Shown: positions 22,899 through 36,603, counted from the first letter of the stretch. The stretch: 64,000 nucleotides of DNA from Oscheius sp. JU75 (GCA_037178855.1 JASJZC010000005.1:4960001-5024000), one strand, 5' to 3'. Notes: generated from the sequence alone by a model not told the origin. Made by a program: numbers and translations.

Positions 22899-24094
22899 CT
22901 AGGCGCGTCGCGATTTCTTCTCTGAGCATTTATGTTTGTATTCTATGCTGCTCTTCTTCGAGTTTCTCTCCATTTTCCTCGACTTGTCCGATCTTTTTGA
23001 GCCCTTTTCCGAAGATTTCTTCTCGGACGAATCCTTCCTATTCAGTGACTTCTGACTTGGCTTTTGGTTTTCCGAGTCTCTTCCAGACTTCTCTTTCCTC
23101 GATTCGCTCTTCTTCGATCCATCCATCCTCGAAATGTCTTTTTTAGCAGTTTCCTTCTTTGATCCATCCTTTCGAGAGCAGTCCTTCATCGAGCTGTTCT
23201 TCTTTGATCCATCTTTCTTTGACTCCTTCCTAAACTTTTCCTTTTTCAAAATATCCTTCTTCGAATTGTCTTTTCTAGATCCGTCTTTCTTCGACTCATT
23301 CTTTCGGCTTGAATCTTTGACATTCTTCTGACTGCCTTTATTCCTTTCCGATTCAATCTTCATGGATTTCTGTCTCGCGCTCTTCCTCGGATCTTTCCTG
23401 TATTCCTCTTCCGATTCCTTCGGCGATGGCAATCGACGAGGCGCCTTGTACTCCCTGTACTGTTCTGCTCCAACTTCTGGCTTCTTAGCGTTTTCTGTCT
23501 TGCTCTTTTCGTTCTTAGCTACTTTGCGAGCTGGGAATTTGACTGTCAGGCCAATCTGGATGCAGCACAGAAGGACGGCACAGCCAGAAACACCGCAGAT
23601 CGACCGAAGTGGGATGGAGTAGGCTGGGGTCAGTAGAACGTTATCCATCGGTCGCGAAGAGAGTCCCAGCATGATTACTCCAACCAGATTGAAGCAGCCG
23701 TTGATTCCGAGGAGTACAGGCAGCATTAGAGGCGGGATACGCAGAGCACAAAAGGCGACGTCGTTGAAGACCAAGGCAAGAGAGCAGATCAGCAGACAGA
23801 GGCTGTGAAGGACATAGGTCACAGAGTAGATCACTATTCCGATAAAGAGTTCGGGATCAGCGACTGGCACCGAAGAGATGGTAGTCGTGGAAATCTTGAC
23901 AGTCGAAGAAGAGTTGGTAGCCACGGAGTTGTTCACTTGGAGATGACCGAGACTGACATCGATGGTCGTGTAGCCGAGGAATGCGTTAAACAGCACAACT
24001 ATGTAGATCGTCTTAAGTGCAGTTGGATGATAGAAGTGGAAATGCTTACAATTAGAGCTGTTAGGAGGAGAGAGTGAAGAGCAACATGACTCAT
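22899..24094 (-). CDS. Four-TM membrane protein with long Lys/Ser-rich tail
   Basis: Two exons: a first coding exon MSHVALHSLLLTALI, a 38 bp intron, then one long exon. Four hydrophobic segments are visible: TIYIVVLFNAFLGY, FIGIVIYSVTYVLHSLCLLI, LPVLLGINGCFNLVGVIMLG, and CAVLLCCIQIGLTVKF. A Ser/Thr-rich stretch with NSS and NNS sequons lies between TM1 and TM2 and is likely extracellular. The last 190 or so residues are charged, with repeated units such as KKDGSKK, RKDNSKK and KKDISRMD. About 380 residues. I do not recognise the family; it looks like a lineage-specific tetraspan protein. It converges with SPT5 with 128 bp between stops. Confidence 0.75.
22930..23380 (-). repeat. Degenerate K-D-S-K coding repeat (tail of the four-TM protein)
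   Basis: Low-complexity coding region with a loose 6-8 residue period of the form (K/R)K(D/E)xSKK. On the plus strand it reads as TTCTTC/TCCTTC-rich DNA. Units vary, so this is an old internal expansion, likely intrinsically disordered and basic. Confidence 0.75.
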
Positions 24095-24159
24095 GGCTGG
24101 CTGGACACTAACTGTCAGAAGTAATTGCAAGTTTTGTACCTGGCAATTTGACAAGTCAA

Positions 24160-24657
24160 ACGTCAGAACATAAATCAAGGACAGTGGCTATCTCGTCGAC
24201 TTCAGGGAGCAGTTGGAACCCGCGATGTTCTTCATTGTCAACAATTTTATCGACTTGTCCGTTATCTACCTTCTCCAATGCGCCATCTTCTTTGTCATCG
24301 TGGTAGTCAATTGCGAAGCCAAGAAGTAGCTACCGTCTACTCCGACGCTGACTCCTCAACTACAAGCTATGCCGACGCCGGCGGAGCCACCCAGACCGAA
24401 TAAGAAGAAAAATGTAGAAGAGGTCGTGAACAAGCCGAATGATGGAGACAAGGACGGATACAGAAATCCCGACCAAGGCGAAAGCAGAGGACTCGTTGAA
24501 TGACTTGAAACCGAAGACTCTCGAGGCCCATCAGGCCAAGGACATTGGAAACGAGAAGGTAGCCAACAAGGGCGACTACAAGATGTTGGACCCTCCGGGT
24601 CTGGTCGACGACGTATCCATCAACGATGCGGGAAAAGACAAACAAAAGGCGAAATAG
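24160..24657 (+). pseudogene. Degraded membrane-protein locus with Lys-rich tail
   Basis: A plus-strand frame from about 24166 reads GYLVDFREQLEP then one hydrophobic helix (FIDLSVIYLLQCAIFFVIVV), but stops at TAG right after NCEAKK. The same frame then resumes with a Pro/Lys-rich stretch (PPRPNKKKNVEEVVNKPN) and stops again, while the adjacent frame carries a Lys/Asp-rich stretch to a TAG at 24655-24657 (KAKAEDSLNDLKPKTLEAHQ). I could not find standard introns that repair both breaks; a 27 bp GT-AG interval over the first stop exists but is shorter than others here. It lies head to head with the four-TM gene and may be a decayed relative. A true gene with unusual splicing or sequence errors cannot be excluded. 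Confidence 0.45.
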
Positions 24658-24893
24658 AATGAAGGCTCTAGCTCGTCTTAAAATCTTTATCGAAATTTGT
24701 TTACAAGCACTTTGTTATGAGTGTGAAGGGGTTTCTTCCAGTTAAAGCTGAGATTCGAACCGGAATGTCATTTCTTATTCGGCACGACTAGATGTTTTTT
24801 TTTTACGAAGCAGGCTCTGTCCTGTACCCATTCAGGAAACCAGCTGAGCAATATATCTTGATGCTTGAAAGTAAAGGACCCGAGAGAAGACTG

Positions 24894-27820
<2,927 letters not shown>

Positions 27821-28522
27821 TTAGTCAGAATACGCTCTAAAAACACAATTTTGAATATTTTGCGGAGGTGTTCTTCGCGGATGTTGTCTCGGGTGACAGG
27901 ACGAGTCACCCTGCCTCCAGGCGCAAGGATGAGCAAGCGTGCGTACACAACGGTTACCCACGTCATTTTGTCTTCTTTTTTTTTTACAATACTTACCTGT
28001 GTGAACTGGCCGACTAGATGATTAACACCACGGTTGGTTCCCCGGAAGAAGGTACCCAGATATTCGGATGCCAGTACACTCACTCGTTCTCCGACTGTGC
28101 CTGTAAACTTTGGTTTAGCTCTGAAAATATTGCTCCTAAACTCTGAATATAAAATTGAGAAGATAGTAATGAGAATGCGAACCAAAGAAACTGGTTGACA
28201 TAATCAGACAAATCGAGAATTGAAAGCCTCCTAGGCCCCTCTGAAAAAACGCCTATTTGTTTTTTCAAAAGTGTGTAAGTCACAGTGACAGCGCCTGACT
28301 AGACAGATAAAACGACAATTCGAGAAGAAGAAGAGTGTCTCCGAAACGACGTTAAAGAGCCCCGGGAATCGATGCAATTGAGGGCCGGCTCCCCTCCAAT
28401 TGGCTTTCGGCTGACCATTAGAATTTAGCTCCTCATTTAGGCGTCATCTCTTCTCCTTTCTCCCAACAATCACCCCTTTTCTTCGAGAAAGACTCACCAT
28501 TGTGGACTGCTTTGGAGTCCAT
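27821..28522 (-). CDS. Tentative small three-exon protein, unknown
   Basis: An ATG at 28522 opens MDSKAVHN and ends at a good GTGAGT donor (exon 28498-28522). It joins in phase, across about 355 bp, to an exon after TATATTCAG (28142 down to 27997) encoding FRAKPKFTGTVGERVSVLAS, then EYLGTFFRGTNRGVNHLVGQ, ending at CAG with a GTAAGT donor. A possible last exon from 27910 gives about 29 Arg/Pro-rich residues and a TAA at 27821-27823. Total about 86 residues. Support is the phase match and strong splice signals only; no homology is recognised and the last exon is the weakest part. Confidence 0.35.
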
Positions 28523-30001
28523 GGAACGCTGACCTCACTCTTCACAATGCTTTAGTTGAGCAGAGATTGGTTGTCTGAAAAGGTGTGAGCAGTTCAGAGA
28601 CTACGAGTTTTTGTTTTCCAAGTAGAGCATAAGTTATGAACAAAAGTCAGGTCTAGAAAACGCCGGTACGGATACAGTCTGGACTAGGAAGTATGAGAAA
28701 ATGTATTTGTACTCTTACCCGGTCACTTCTTAATGTCTTGTCACTCACACTCTATGTCAGTGGGAGATACCGAGAGATGTTATTCTACGCAAATATGCTA
28801 AATGCCATCCGCATTAGGCGAAATGCTTTCCCAAGGGAAGGAGGCGAAGAGAGTGAAGAGTGAGAAGACGCTCTCTTTCGAAGGTCCTTTTGGGACGTTA
28901 ATTCGAGCCTCAATTATGACGAGGAGAAGGCGGAAATTCGAGGAGGCACCGGGGCAAAAGGGAGTAGCCAAAATTGATTCAGAGAGAAGGCTCAGAACAC
29001 AGATCGTCAGGTGCTTCTTCATTATTCATAAGGGGGAAGAGGCTGGGATCAGGTCTTGGTGAAGAAGATCGCTCTCCAAAGAAAGATGAAACCAATAGAA
29101 AAGAAGAAAAGTGTGAGACTAGTAAGAGAAGAAGGACCTGGGTGTAAGAGGAAGGCCATGATGACGCGAGAAGTGCGCTGATTGCGTCTCTGGCGGACGA
29201 GGGCTGTTAGAAGTTCGAACGAGGCGAAAAAACAGCAAGAGAAGGTTCCTATAGGAAGGGAACCTACCCCATTCCAACTGATGACTGATCGTAATTGGAT
29301 TGTTTTCAAGGGTCCCCTTTGGGATAATTCATATCGACAACATATTTTTGCGTTTGACTACAAAATAACAAATTGTAGAAGAAGGTCGCGTAAATGGCAA
29401 CGCCTATACTACATGTCGTAATTGCCACTGGCTGGACTCATATTGATCGAGCCTCAGTATAAATTGCGCATTCATCCCGGGATTTTCCAGCTTATTTATT
29501 GCTGAGTACTCTGTTGAAGTACTTTGGTATTCGACCAGCTGCCGACGGCAGCTTCGCAGCCCTTTGGCAACAAAAGATGCCCGACAGTTGACTCGTCCCC
29601 TTATCTCTTGACGTGAAATGACTCGTCCGTTTTTTTTTGGGTATTAAACCTGACATACAAGCATGCGGAAATCATGACAGACACAGAGAGACGAACGGAC
29701 ACCATTTTGCTTTAGTAAAGAAAGACCAGTTCTTTTCTTATAACTTTGAACATGGCTTTTCTTCTGAGATATGCGCATTCTTCCTGTTGTATCTCGAAAA
29801 CAAAGCATTTCCGATCCATACATCTATACATAAGCGGAATCAGCTCGATGAAATCTATCATTTGAGATTAACTTTATTTTGTCCCTTATGGTCCATTTAA
29901 AGGATGCTCTTTCATTTTTTAAGTTGTTAGTTGCAGCCTCTCACCGCGATCGTCGGCCCTCCATAATATTCCTGCAGCAGCTGCAGACTTCAAACCAAGC
30001 C
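28523..30001. other. Intergenic region
   Basis: About 1.5 kb with no supported gene. A minus-strand frame near 29020-29170 includes a leucine-rich, signal-like stretch (VLLLLLVSHFSSFLLVSS) followed by a Ser/Pro-rich tail, but I could not connect it to a start codon. The right part probably contains the NDUFAF2 promoter. Confidence 0.35.
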
Positions 30002-30531
30002 ATGAGTCGTCCCGGGGCTTGGAATCGTGTAGCCCAAAACTTTTGGAAATATCTAAAAAAGGATTGGTCGCAAAAGGTTTACTTTGTTCTTTCTGTAATT
30101 ACTATGTCTTCAGCATTACGTTGGTGAAGACGCACACGGACATCGTTTCTATGAAATCACCAACAGTCGTCAAAATGTGTCTCGGTACGTTGTTATTACA
30201 TCGCATCTTGTATTATTTTTTTCTAGAGGATTTGATCCACCTTCTAAACACTCGGAGAGTCAACCAAGTTTAGAATGGCAGGCTTGGCTTCGAGGAACGA
30301 GAAGATTCCCTCCATCTGACAAAGAAATCGCATTCAACACGGCCCGTCAACAGGTATTGCGTTTGTATTTTTCTCTAAAAATTATTCCAGGCACAGTTGT
30401 CAGAGAATGTGTCAACAGAAAAGAAGGCGCCGTCAGTGCAATCACAGGGAAAAAATGCCGGCGAATCTCCTTCTTTTCCAACTTATCAAGACTATGAAGT
30501 GGCTCCAGGCTATAAGAATCCAAAGAAATAG
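30002..30531 (+). CDS. nduf-af2: Complex I assembly factor NDUFAF2 (mimitin)
   Basis: Mitochondrial chaperone for NADH:ubiquinone oxidoreductase assembly. Four exons with 37-42 bp introns give about 135 residues. Family features are the amino WKYLKKDWSQKHYVGEDAHG block (compare WRSLSREVKEHVGTDQFG), GHRFYEI, and the hallmark EWQAWLRGTRRFPPSDKEI (compare EWEAWIRRTRKTPPTMEEI). The amino end is short and basic with aromatic residues, as in human NDUFAF2. First of four same-strand genes; the gap to PDI is 355 bp, longer than the gaps inside the rest of the cluster. Confidence 0.88.
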
Positions 30532-30886
30532 TATCAACGCTCAGTTTAGATTAGAATATACGATTGTTTTTGTTTGCTTTGAACCGGTACGAGTATTCGA
30601 TAAAGAATGCAATTCTTCCAGCACAGAAACTCATTTGGTTTGACCAAAACGGGTTGTATCGAAAATTTGAAATTCCCGCGGTTACTGTAGTCTTGCAGGA
30701 TTTCAGATGGGTCCTGCGACGATTTTATTCGCGGTACGACGCACAACGTCGACTATTTGCTTTCAACTTTCCTTTTGTCAGTTGCTCGTCATCTTCGCAA
30801 GGTTCCGTTTTTGATAAATTTTCGAAACTTGTCAAATTCAGGACCATAAATAGAAGTTGGAGCACAGAAAATTTCATTATACGACG
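30532..30886 (+). promoter_or_regulatory. Spacer between NDUFAF2 and PDI
   Basis: Contains no convincing exon. It may carry a PDI promoter, or be a long intercistronic spacer if NDUFAF2 leads an operon. An in-frame upstream ATG exists at 30857, ten codons before the preferred PDI start. Confidence 0.3.
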
Positions 30887-32519
30887 ATGCGTTTCTGGTA
30901 CGCTGCTCTTCTCGCCCTCTTTCCGGCAATTTTTGCTTCGGAGGAAATCCTTAATGAATATATCACGGCTTCTGAAGTTACGAAGATTCGCGAGGTTATA
31001 AATGTGCAAACACCTTCATCAACTTATACTTCCAGAATGGAGAAACTGTTGTGGTTGCCTTCTCCACCAAGCATTGTCCTCATTGCCAGCGTTTCGGAGA
31101 CCAGCTCAAAGGCTACAGAAAAGCTTTCAAGGCTTCGGAAGTCGAGGCCAGGATTCATAAGTTAGACACTCAAGATGACGACAACAAGGAATTCATGAAG
31201 AAGTTCGACATCCAAGGAGTACCCACTGTTTACGTGTTTGTCGGCCAGCAAGACGAAATCAAGTACGAAGGAAATCGTGAAGCCGCCGATCTTACCAACT
31301 TTGTCAAACGTGTACAAAACCTGAAGACGGAAGTTCTGACCAGCAATGAGGATTTTTCCAATTTCAAGGTAGTCAAGTTTTGTATGTGTTTACATGTATT
31401 TCAGTCAAACACACCTGCTCTGTTGGCGGTTGTTTCCAACTCTGAGGATAAGCTCGCAGTCATCGAAGCTGCTGCCAAGGATAACATCGAAGTTGCCATT
31501 GCTTATGCATCTAACGATTTGGTCAAGGAATTGGGCTTGGCTGAAGGACTTCACATGTTCCGCGAAGACGGAGAAACGTCGTTGGCTGAAATACCTACGG
31601 ATAAATACAAACTGAATGCCTGGATAAAGGTTGCTGCCCTCCGTACCATTTCCGCCTTCTCATCGGCTGCTAGAGAAATCTTCTCCTCAGGTCTTCATGA
31701 TATTCTGTTCCTGATTGATGAGGATGGAGCCTTTGCTTGTAAGTGTGTTCACTCCATTCACTCCCATTGTTGTTAATTTTCAGCGAACAAATGGGTAAAG
31801 AACCTGGCTGAGGAATATCGCGGCAAGGTCGTCTTCACTGTCATTGACTCGAAGAATGAGGAAAGTGCTAATGTTCTCGACTTTTTCTCAGTCAAGAACG
31901 ATGCCAAAGGACCTATTGTCAAGCTGTTCAACGACGAAAAGCGCAAGCAGTACTGGATGCATGAAGAAGTCACAAACGCCTCCCTTCCTCTGTGGCTCGA
32001 GAAGTACTTCAATGACGAGGTCCCCGCTAACATGAAGTCGGAGGAAGTGCCGAAGGACTGGAACTCCAAGCCACTCACAGTTTTGGTTGGATCCAACTTT
32101 GAAGAGGTTTGTAGACATTGTTTGTATGGTTTAAAATATTCCGTTTAGATCGTTTTCAACGAGGAGAAGACTGCCTTCGTGATGTTCCACGCTCCCTGGT
32201 GCCACCACTGTAAGAATCTGATGCCCGATTTTGAAAAGCTCGCCGAATCTTTTGCTCAGAATACTAATGTGGTCATTGCAAAGTTGGATGCTACTGCCAA
32301 CGACATTGATGACGGAAAAGAAGATATCCAAGGATTCCCTACTCTGAGACTTTACAAGGTACATTAAGGTTTATTAATCGTTCACCTTCTACCTAAATTT
32401 AGGCTGGAGATAATACAGTCGTCGAGTACACCGGAAAACGCACCTATGAGGATCTCCAGAAGTTCGTAGAAGAGCAGATTTCGGAGATGAGCGGCAAGGG
32501 AGATCACGACGAACTTTGA
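30887..32519 (+). CDS. pdi: Protein disulfide isomerase, ER-resident (HDEL)
   Basis: Oxidative folding enzyme of the ER lumen. Signal peptide MRFWYAALLALFPAIFA; the start at 30887 is preferred over the in-frame ATG at 30857 because it puts this hydrophobic stretch at the amino end. Domain order a-b-b'-a': first thioredoxin domain with STKHCPHCQRF and GVPTVYVF; two b domains; last thioredoxin domain with FHAPWCHHCKNLMPDFEKLA and GFPTLRLYK; carboxyl end GDHDEL, an ER retention signal. Both active sites are non-canonical (CPHC and CHHC instead of CGHC). Six exons with short introns, about 480 residues, normal for PDI. The stop lies 136 bp before the carbonic anhydrase start. Confidence 0.95.
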
Positions 32520-32655
32520 ACTTTTTTATTGTTGTTTTACTGTTTTAGGTGTCAAAATGAATTCTATATTCCCTATTGCCTTTCTGGTTATCACACGTTT
32601 GGTACGACATATGCTTACTTTCATCTAGCCGAAACATATTGTGTAACTTCTTAGG

Positions 32656-33630
32656 ATGGTCGGCTTAAAAAAAGTACTCGATGGAGTTATTCGATTTCGA
32701 CAGACTGTTAGAAAAGATCTTGTAGGTTGTCCTTTTTTCGTGCTAAACTTAGCTAAGGTGAAACAATTCGAAAGTGTTCGGGAGAACCCAGCTCCAAGAG
32801 CCATATTTTTCACGTGTATGGACTCTAGGATCTTGCCTGCAAGGTACAATTCTGGTTCTTCTCCTCATTTTTTTAGGTTTACGCAAAGCCAAGTAGGAGA
32901 TATGTTCGTCGTGCGAAATTCGGGAAATATGATTCCACATTCAAACAATTACGGCCCAGCTGGTTATGAAGTATCTGTCACGACCGAACCAGCAGCTCTC
33001 GAGCTAGCCGTTAAACGCGGAAAGATCAACCACGTCATAGTTTGTGGGCATTCCGACTGTAAGGTATCAACATTACATTTTTCTCTTTTGACGCAAAGTA
33101 TAGGCTGTTAATACACTTTACAATCTGTCCTGCTGTCCCAAAACTTTTGATCCACAATCTCCAATGGACCACTGGCTTCGACGACACGGCTACGCTTCTC
33201 TAAAGAAACTGGAAGAACGTCTTGCTATGAAAGGAGCTTCACCGCTCACGTTCATTGGTGGAAATCCACTTTTCAGGTTAGTAGTTATCTAATGCATCGA
33301 TAAAATGAATTGTTTTCAGTTTCGAGGCAGTCATTGATCCGGAAGAACAATGGGGGGTTGAGGATAAGCTGTCCCAAATAAATACTCTTCAACAGCTCGA
33401 AAACATTGCCAGTCATGGGTCAGCAATGTTTCGCTGTCTTTTAAACAATCTCGTTTAGATTTCTGAAAGATTTTCTGGAGAACGGCTCGGTCAATCTTCA
33501 CGCCATGTGGTTCGACATTTATGAAGGAGAGATGTACTTGTTTAGTAAGAAAAAGGGCCGTTTTGTGATTATCGACGAGGACTCTATCGAGGGTCTTCTG
33601 AAGGAGAATGAGAAAAACAGTCTAGTTTAA
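32656..33630 (+). CDS. bca: Beta-class carbonic anhydrase
   Basis: Zinc enzyme interconverting CO2 and bicarbonate. Beta-class ligands are visible: Cys and the Asp/Arg dyad in FFTCMDSR, and His plus Cys in VCGHSDC; the GDMFVVRNSGNMIP loop is also typical. An intron follows CGHSDCK. The later HWLRRHGYASLKKL, NPLFSFEAVIDPEEQWGVED and LHAMWFDIYEGEM blocks match animal beta-CAs, a class found in nematodes and arthropods but not vertebrates. Stop at 33628-33630. The ATG lies one base after a TTCTTAG acceptor, 136 bp after PDI: operon-like spacing. Possible mitochondrial targeting cannot be judged with confidence. Confidence 0.93.
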
Positions 33631-33812
33631 GACCAAATCAAGTTTAACGTTTTAACCACAACATTTTAGCATTTTTATATTCCGGTGTCCATGTGATAAG
33701 TTGCCATTTTTAACCAGTACAATAAAGGCTAACAATTTCCAATGTCCCATTTAAAAGCTGTTCAGAACAGCCCCAATACTTTTTTATTGGAATAGGTAAA
33801 TTCTGGTGTTAG

Positions 33813-35318
33813 ATGAGCATGGCCGTCCAAGTCTTTACTCGTCGATTGTCGCAGCATGCAACACAGGCATCTGCTCTTGTCAAAAGAAAGCGTTTTTACA
33901 AGGTATTTCATTTCAATCACTACATAAAAGCTTGTTTAGGAAGTGGGACTCGTGTCGGACAACGACAATGGGAGCTCTTTCAAAGTGAGCCTCGACGGGA
34001 AAATACTGAAGACGTTGGCTGGAAAACCTTTGAAGGTGAGACTATTTATGCTGGGGAAAAGTTTAGTAAATAAAGCGTTTCCTCTCTTCTTCCTAAAAAT
34101 GGACAAAATTGGCATAAATAGATAAACTCACCGTAAATGGAATCATTTCGAGCGCTTCTTCGCCTGACCTACTCGCTATACTGGCCATACTTGTATTTTT
34201 AGACGAAAGTTTAGATGGCGGAACCAGTGCTCGGTCGGCAAGTCGACAAACCAAAACAAGTAACGCGAGTAACTGAAAACCACGTGTTTTTCACGTAATT
34301 CTTAACGAGTCCATAAAGATAAATGGGGTAAAAACTTACGGCAAAAAAGAGACCCACACCAAGTAGATGAAGCGCAATGTTATGCAAAGTCATTCTGGCT
34401 CATGACCAAATCAGTTGATCGATTTTTCGTTGGAGGTGATAAGCTGATCGTGTATGCCGTTCTGGTGACTGACTCGCCTTCACACAAAGTAAACAAGATT
34501 GAGTCAGGCAGTTTTCAAAAACCTTTTTTGTTCAGATCCAATCGGAACCATTGGCTCTTGCAGTCGCCGAAGAATGGAGTTCCCAAGAAGAATTCATCGA
34601 AATGGGTCATATGCGACTGACGGGACTTTCTTTCACTGCCCAGGATAATCCTCTTCAAACAACCAAGTGCTGTTTTCACTTTCCAACATATCATTTAATT
34701 TCTCAGGGAATCTATCACATCGAAGATTTTGGAATATCTACATGGAGACACGGTTCTCTTTTTCAATCCTGACAGTGAAAAACTTTTCAGGTATGTGTTT
34801 AGTCGGAAACTGGTTCAAAAGGTTTTTAGCGCTCAGAAGGAAAGTTGGCTTCCGGCCATCAAGCACATCAACAAGGGACTCGGTACCGGTCTGACTCCCC
34901 AAGAAGACATGTTCGGTCAGCTTTCTTTTTGTCATTGAAGTAAAAAGTAATTTTAGCCGAAGCTGTTAACACTGAAGATTACGAACGAGTGAAGAAGTGG
35001 CTGCTCAGTCATAATCACTGGGCCCTTCACGGCGTGCAATATGCCGTAGAGACGGTCAAAAGTGTCATTTTGCCATATAACGTGACCACGTTCAACCTCT
35101 CCGCCGGAGACGCTGTTACCTGCGCTTTGCTCGAACAGAAGATTCAGGCCGAAACATGGGGAGACGTAAGCATTTTTTTTTTTCGAAAGACAAGTAACGA
35201 AAAAGTTTAGGTTGAATGGGCTCATGGAATAGAACAGGAAGAGCTGACCTCGCGTCTTTCTGCAGCCTGTCTATTTGTGTACTTCAACTCTCACAACTAC
35301 ACTTTGACGAAGCTGTGA
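33813..35318 (+). CDS. atpaf-2: ATP synthase F1 assembly factor 2 (ATPAF2/ATP12)
   Basis: Mitochondrial chaperone binding the F1 alpha subunit. An Arg/Ser/Thr-rich leader (VFTRRLSQHATQASALVKRK) suggests mitochondrial import. Family features: KRFYKEVGL, FKVSLDGKILKTLAGKPLKI, SEPLALAVAEEW, HMRLTGLSFTAQDNP, GLTPQEDMF, and WGDVEWAHGIEQEELTSRLS near the end. Introns are mostly 31-45 bp except intron 2 (34037-34535, 499 bp), which contains a small gene in antisense. About 275 residues, normal for the family. The start lies just after a GTGTTAG acceptor, 182 bp after the carbonic anhydrase stop. Confidence 0.93.
34093..34393 (-). CDS. Small single-pass membrane protein nested antisense in an ATPAF2 intron
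   Basis: Reads on the opposite strand wholly within ATPAF2 intron 2. Exon 1 encodes MTLHNIALHLLGVGLFFA and ends at a GTAAGT donor; removing about 66 bp to a TTTTCAG acceptor keeps the frame and extends the hydrophobic run with LLALLVLVCRLADRALVP, giving one strong TM helix. A Ser-rich tail of about 40 residues ends at TAG (34093-34095). Total about 77 residues. The match of splice signals to a TM-coding frame is the evidence; no family is recognised. An in-frame GTGAGT near the end could be a further donor. Confidence 0.5.
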
Positions 35319-35380
35319 GAACATTGCTTAGATAGGTTGTTACATCCTTGTTATTTTTGCTCGATATAAATGTTTTTTAT

Positions 35381-36457
35381 TTAGAACTCTCCGTTGATGT
35401 CGAACTTGACCGTGTGGTAGACGCAAGCGGCGTAATTGTCAATGGGAGAACATAGTCGTTCGATCGAGTTCAGCAGACTCGTCTGTACCGAATCATTGTT
35501 TTTGATTCTGCTTACAAACCTTGTAGCTCTGACTGACTCCTTTTCTGTTCTCGTAGGTCTCACACATTTGTCTGCATTGTTTCTTTCTCGACTCTTCCAC
35601 TTCTTCCCGGTCGACCACATGAACCACAGCTGTCAAAACGCCCTGTTTCAAGTAATTCCAATACTCTTGCAACTTTTCTCGTTCCTCGTCCTGCTTTTCG
35701 GACATTTCGTCTTTGGACGGTGTGCACATCTGAAGCCATTTTGCAGCTGATCCTCAAACCCACCTTGAAACTCAGTGACTGTTCCTGTTCATCGACAGCG
35801 CATTCCTGACTCCCTTCATTGACAATGTACTTCTGGAACGACTTGGCTTCGTCGTCTTCCAATCCAACGTTTTCTTGACACATGTGACAGAATGAGCTGA
35901 AAACTTTAGTGAAATGACTGATTTCTTTGCAAACCAGGTCTGTTTGTTCTTCAACATCTGCCGAAGCTGGGCATTTTTACTTTGGGGACACCAGTTCGTT
36001 CGAGATATATTGGCGCAGATGTTCTCTACTCCGTTCGGTTTTCCCTCAGCTTGACAGGGAATGTTCTGGCCCAGCTGAAGGAAGGCCTCGATGTATCTAA
36101 AAATTCGACTGTATGTGAAGTTTGAGGGATACGAACGGGTTTTTTAAGGGACGAAGCATTCGGAAGGAGAGACGTGCTCGATAGCAAGAAGGGAAGGAAA
36201 TGGTTCTGGTCTGTCCGTTGACGTCGGTGATGGTAGCCTTGTCTCCGTCTTCTGCTCCATCGACCATTTCGAAGGACATTCGAAGAGAAGAACGATCAAT
36301 CACATCAGAACGCACTGTGAATGCAACATTTGAGTGGATAAAAACGATACTTACTGTTTGGACAGGGTTGGGTTATGTTCTCTCGAATGGCTATGTAGAT
36401 CTGTTTCGAAAATACTGCTGGAAGTAAAAATAGAAGAGCCTCGAAACGGAGAGTCAT
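35381..36457 (-). CDS. Secreted cysteine-containing protein, unrecognised
   Basis: Signal peptide MTLRFEALLFLLPAVFS followed by KQIYIAIRENITQPCPN. After a 39 bp intron the frame continues MRSDVIDRSSLRMSFEMVDG, then FPSCYRARLSFRML, ALGQNIPCQAEG-like Cys segments, NWCPQSKNAQLRQMLKNKQT, a charged helix (KDEMSEKQDEEREKLQEYWN) with KKQCRQMCETYEN, and a last exon ending DNYAACVYHTVKFDINGEF. Cysteines are spread through the chain and no TM segment follows the signal, so it is probably secreted. About 300 residues; I do not recognise the family. The intron around 36060-36120 is approximate. Confidence 0.65.
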
Positions 36458-36603
36458 CGCTGGTTTGTTGTAGCTTCGCTGCCTACTGCTTATAAATGGC
36501 AACTGGCGTGAGACGCTTGACCTCCTTCATTTTTGGAACAAGTTCATGCACACTGTTTGCGCATGGTTTCTTATACACAAACATGAGATTTATTTTCGAC
36601 TTG

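Noticed and set aside
23134-23331. Phe/Ser-rich plus-strand frame opposite the Lys-rich tail
   Set aside because: Antisense reading of the AAG/TCC-rich repeat of the four-TM gene; no independent support.
28798-29309. Minus-strand signal-like frames that might form a neuropeptide precursor
   Set aside because: Hydrophobic stretches exist in several frames but no ATG-exon chain, no dibasic-flanked repeat peptides and no consistent splice sites.
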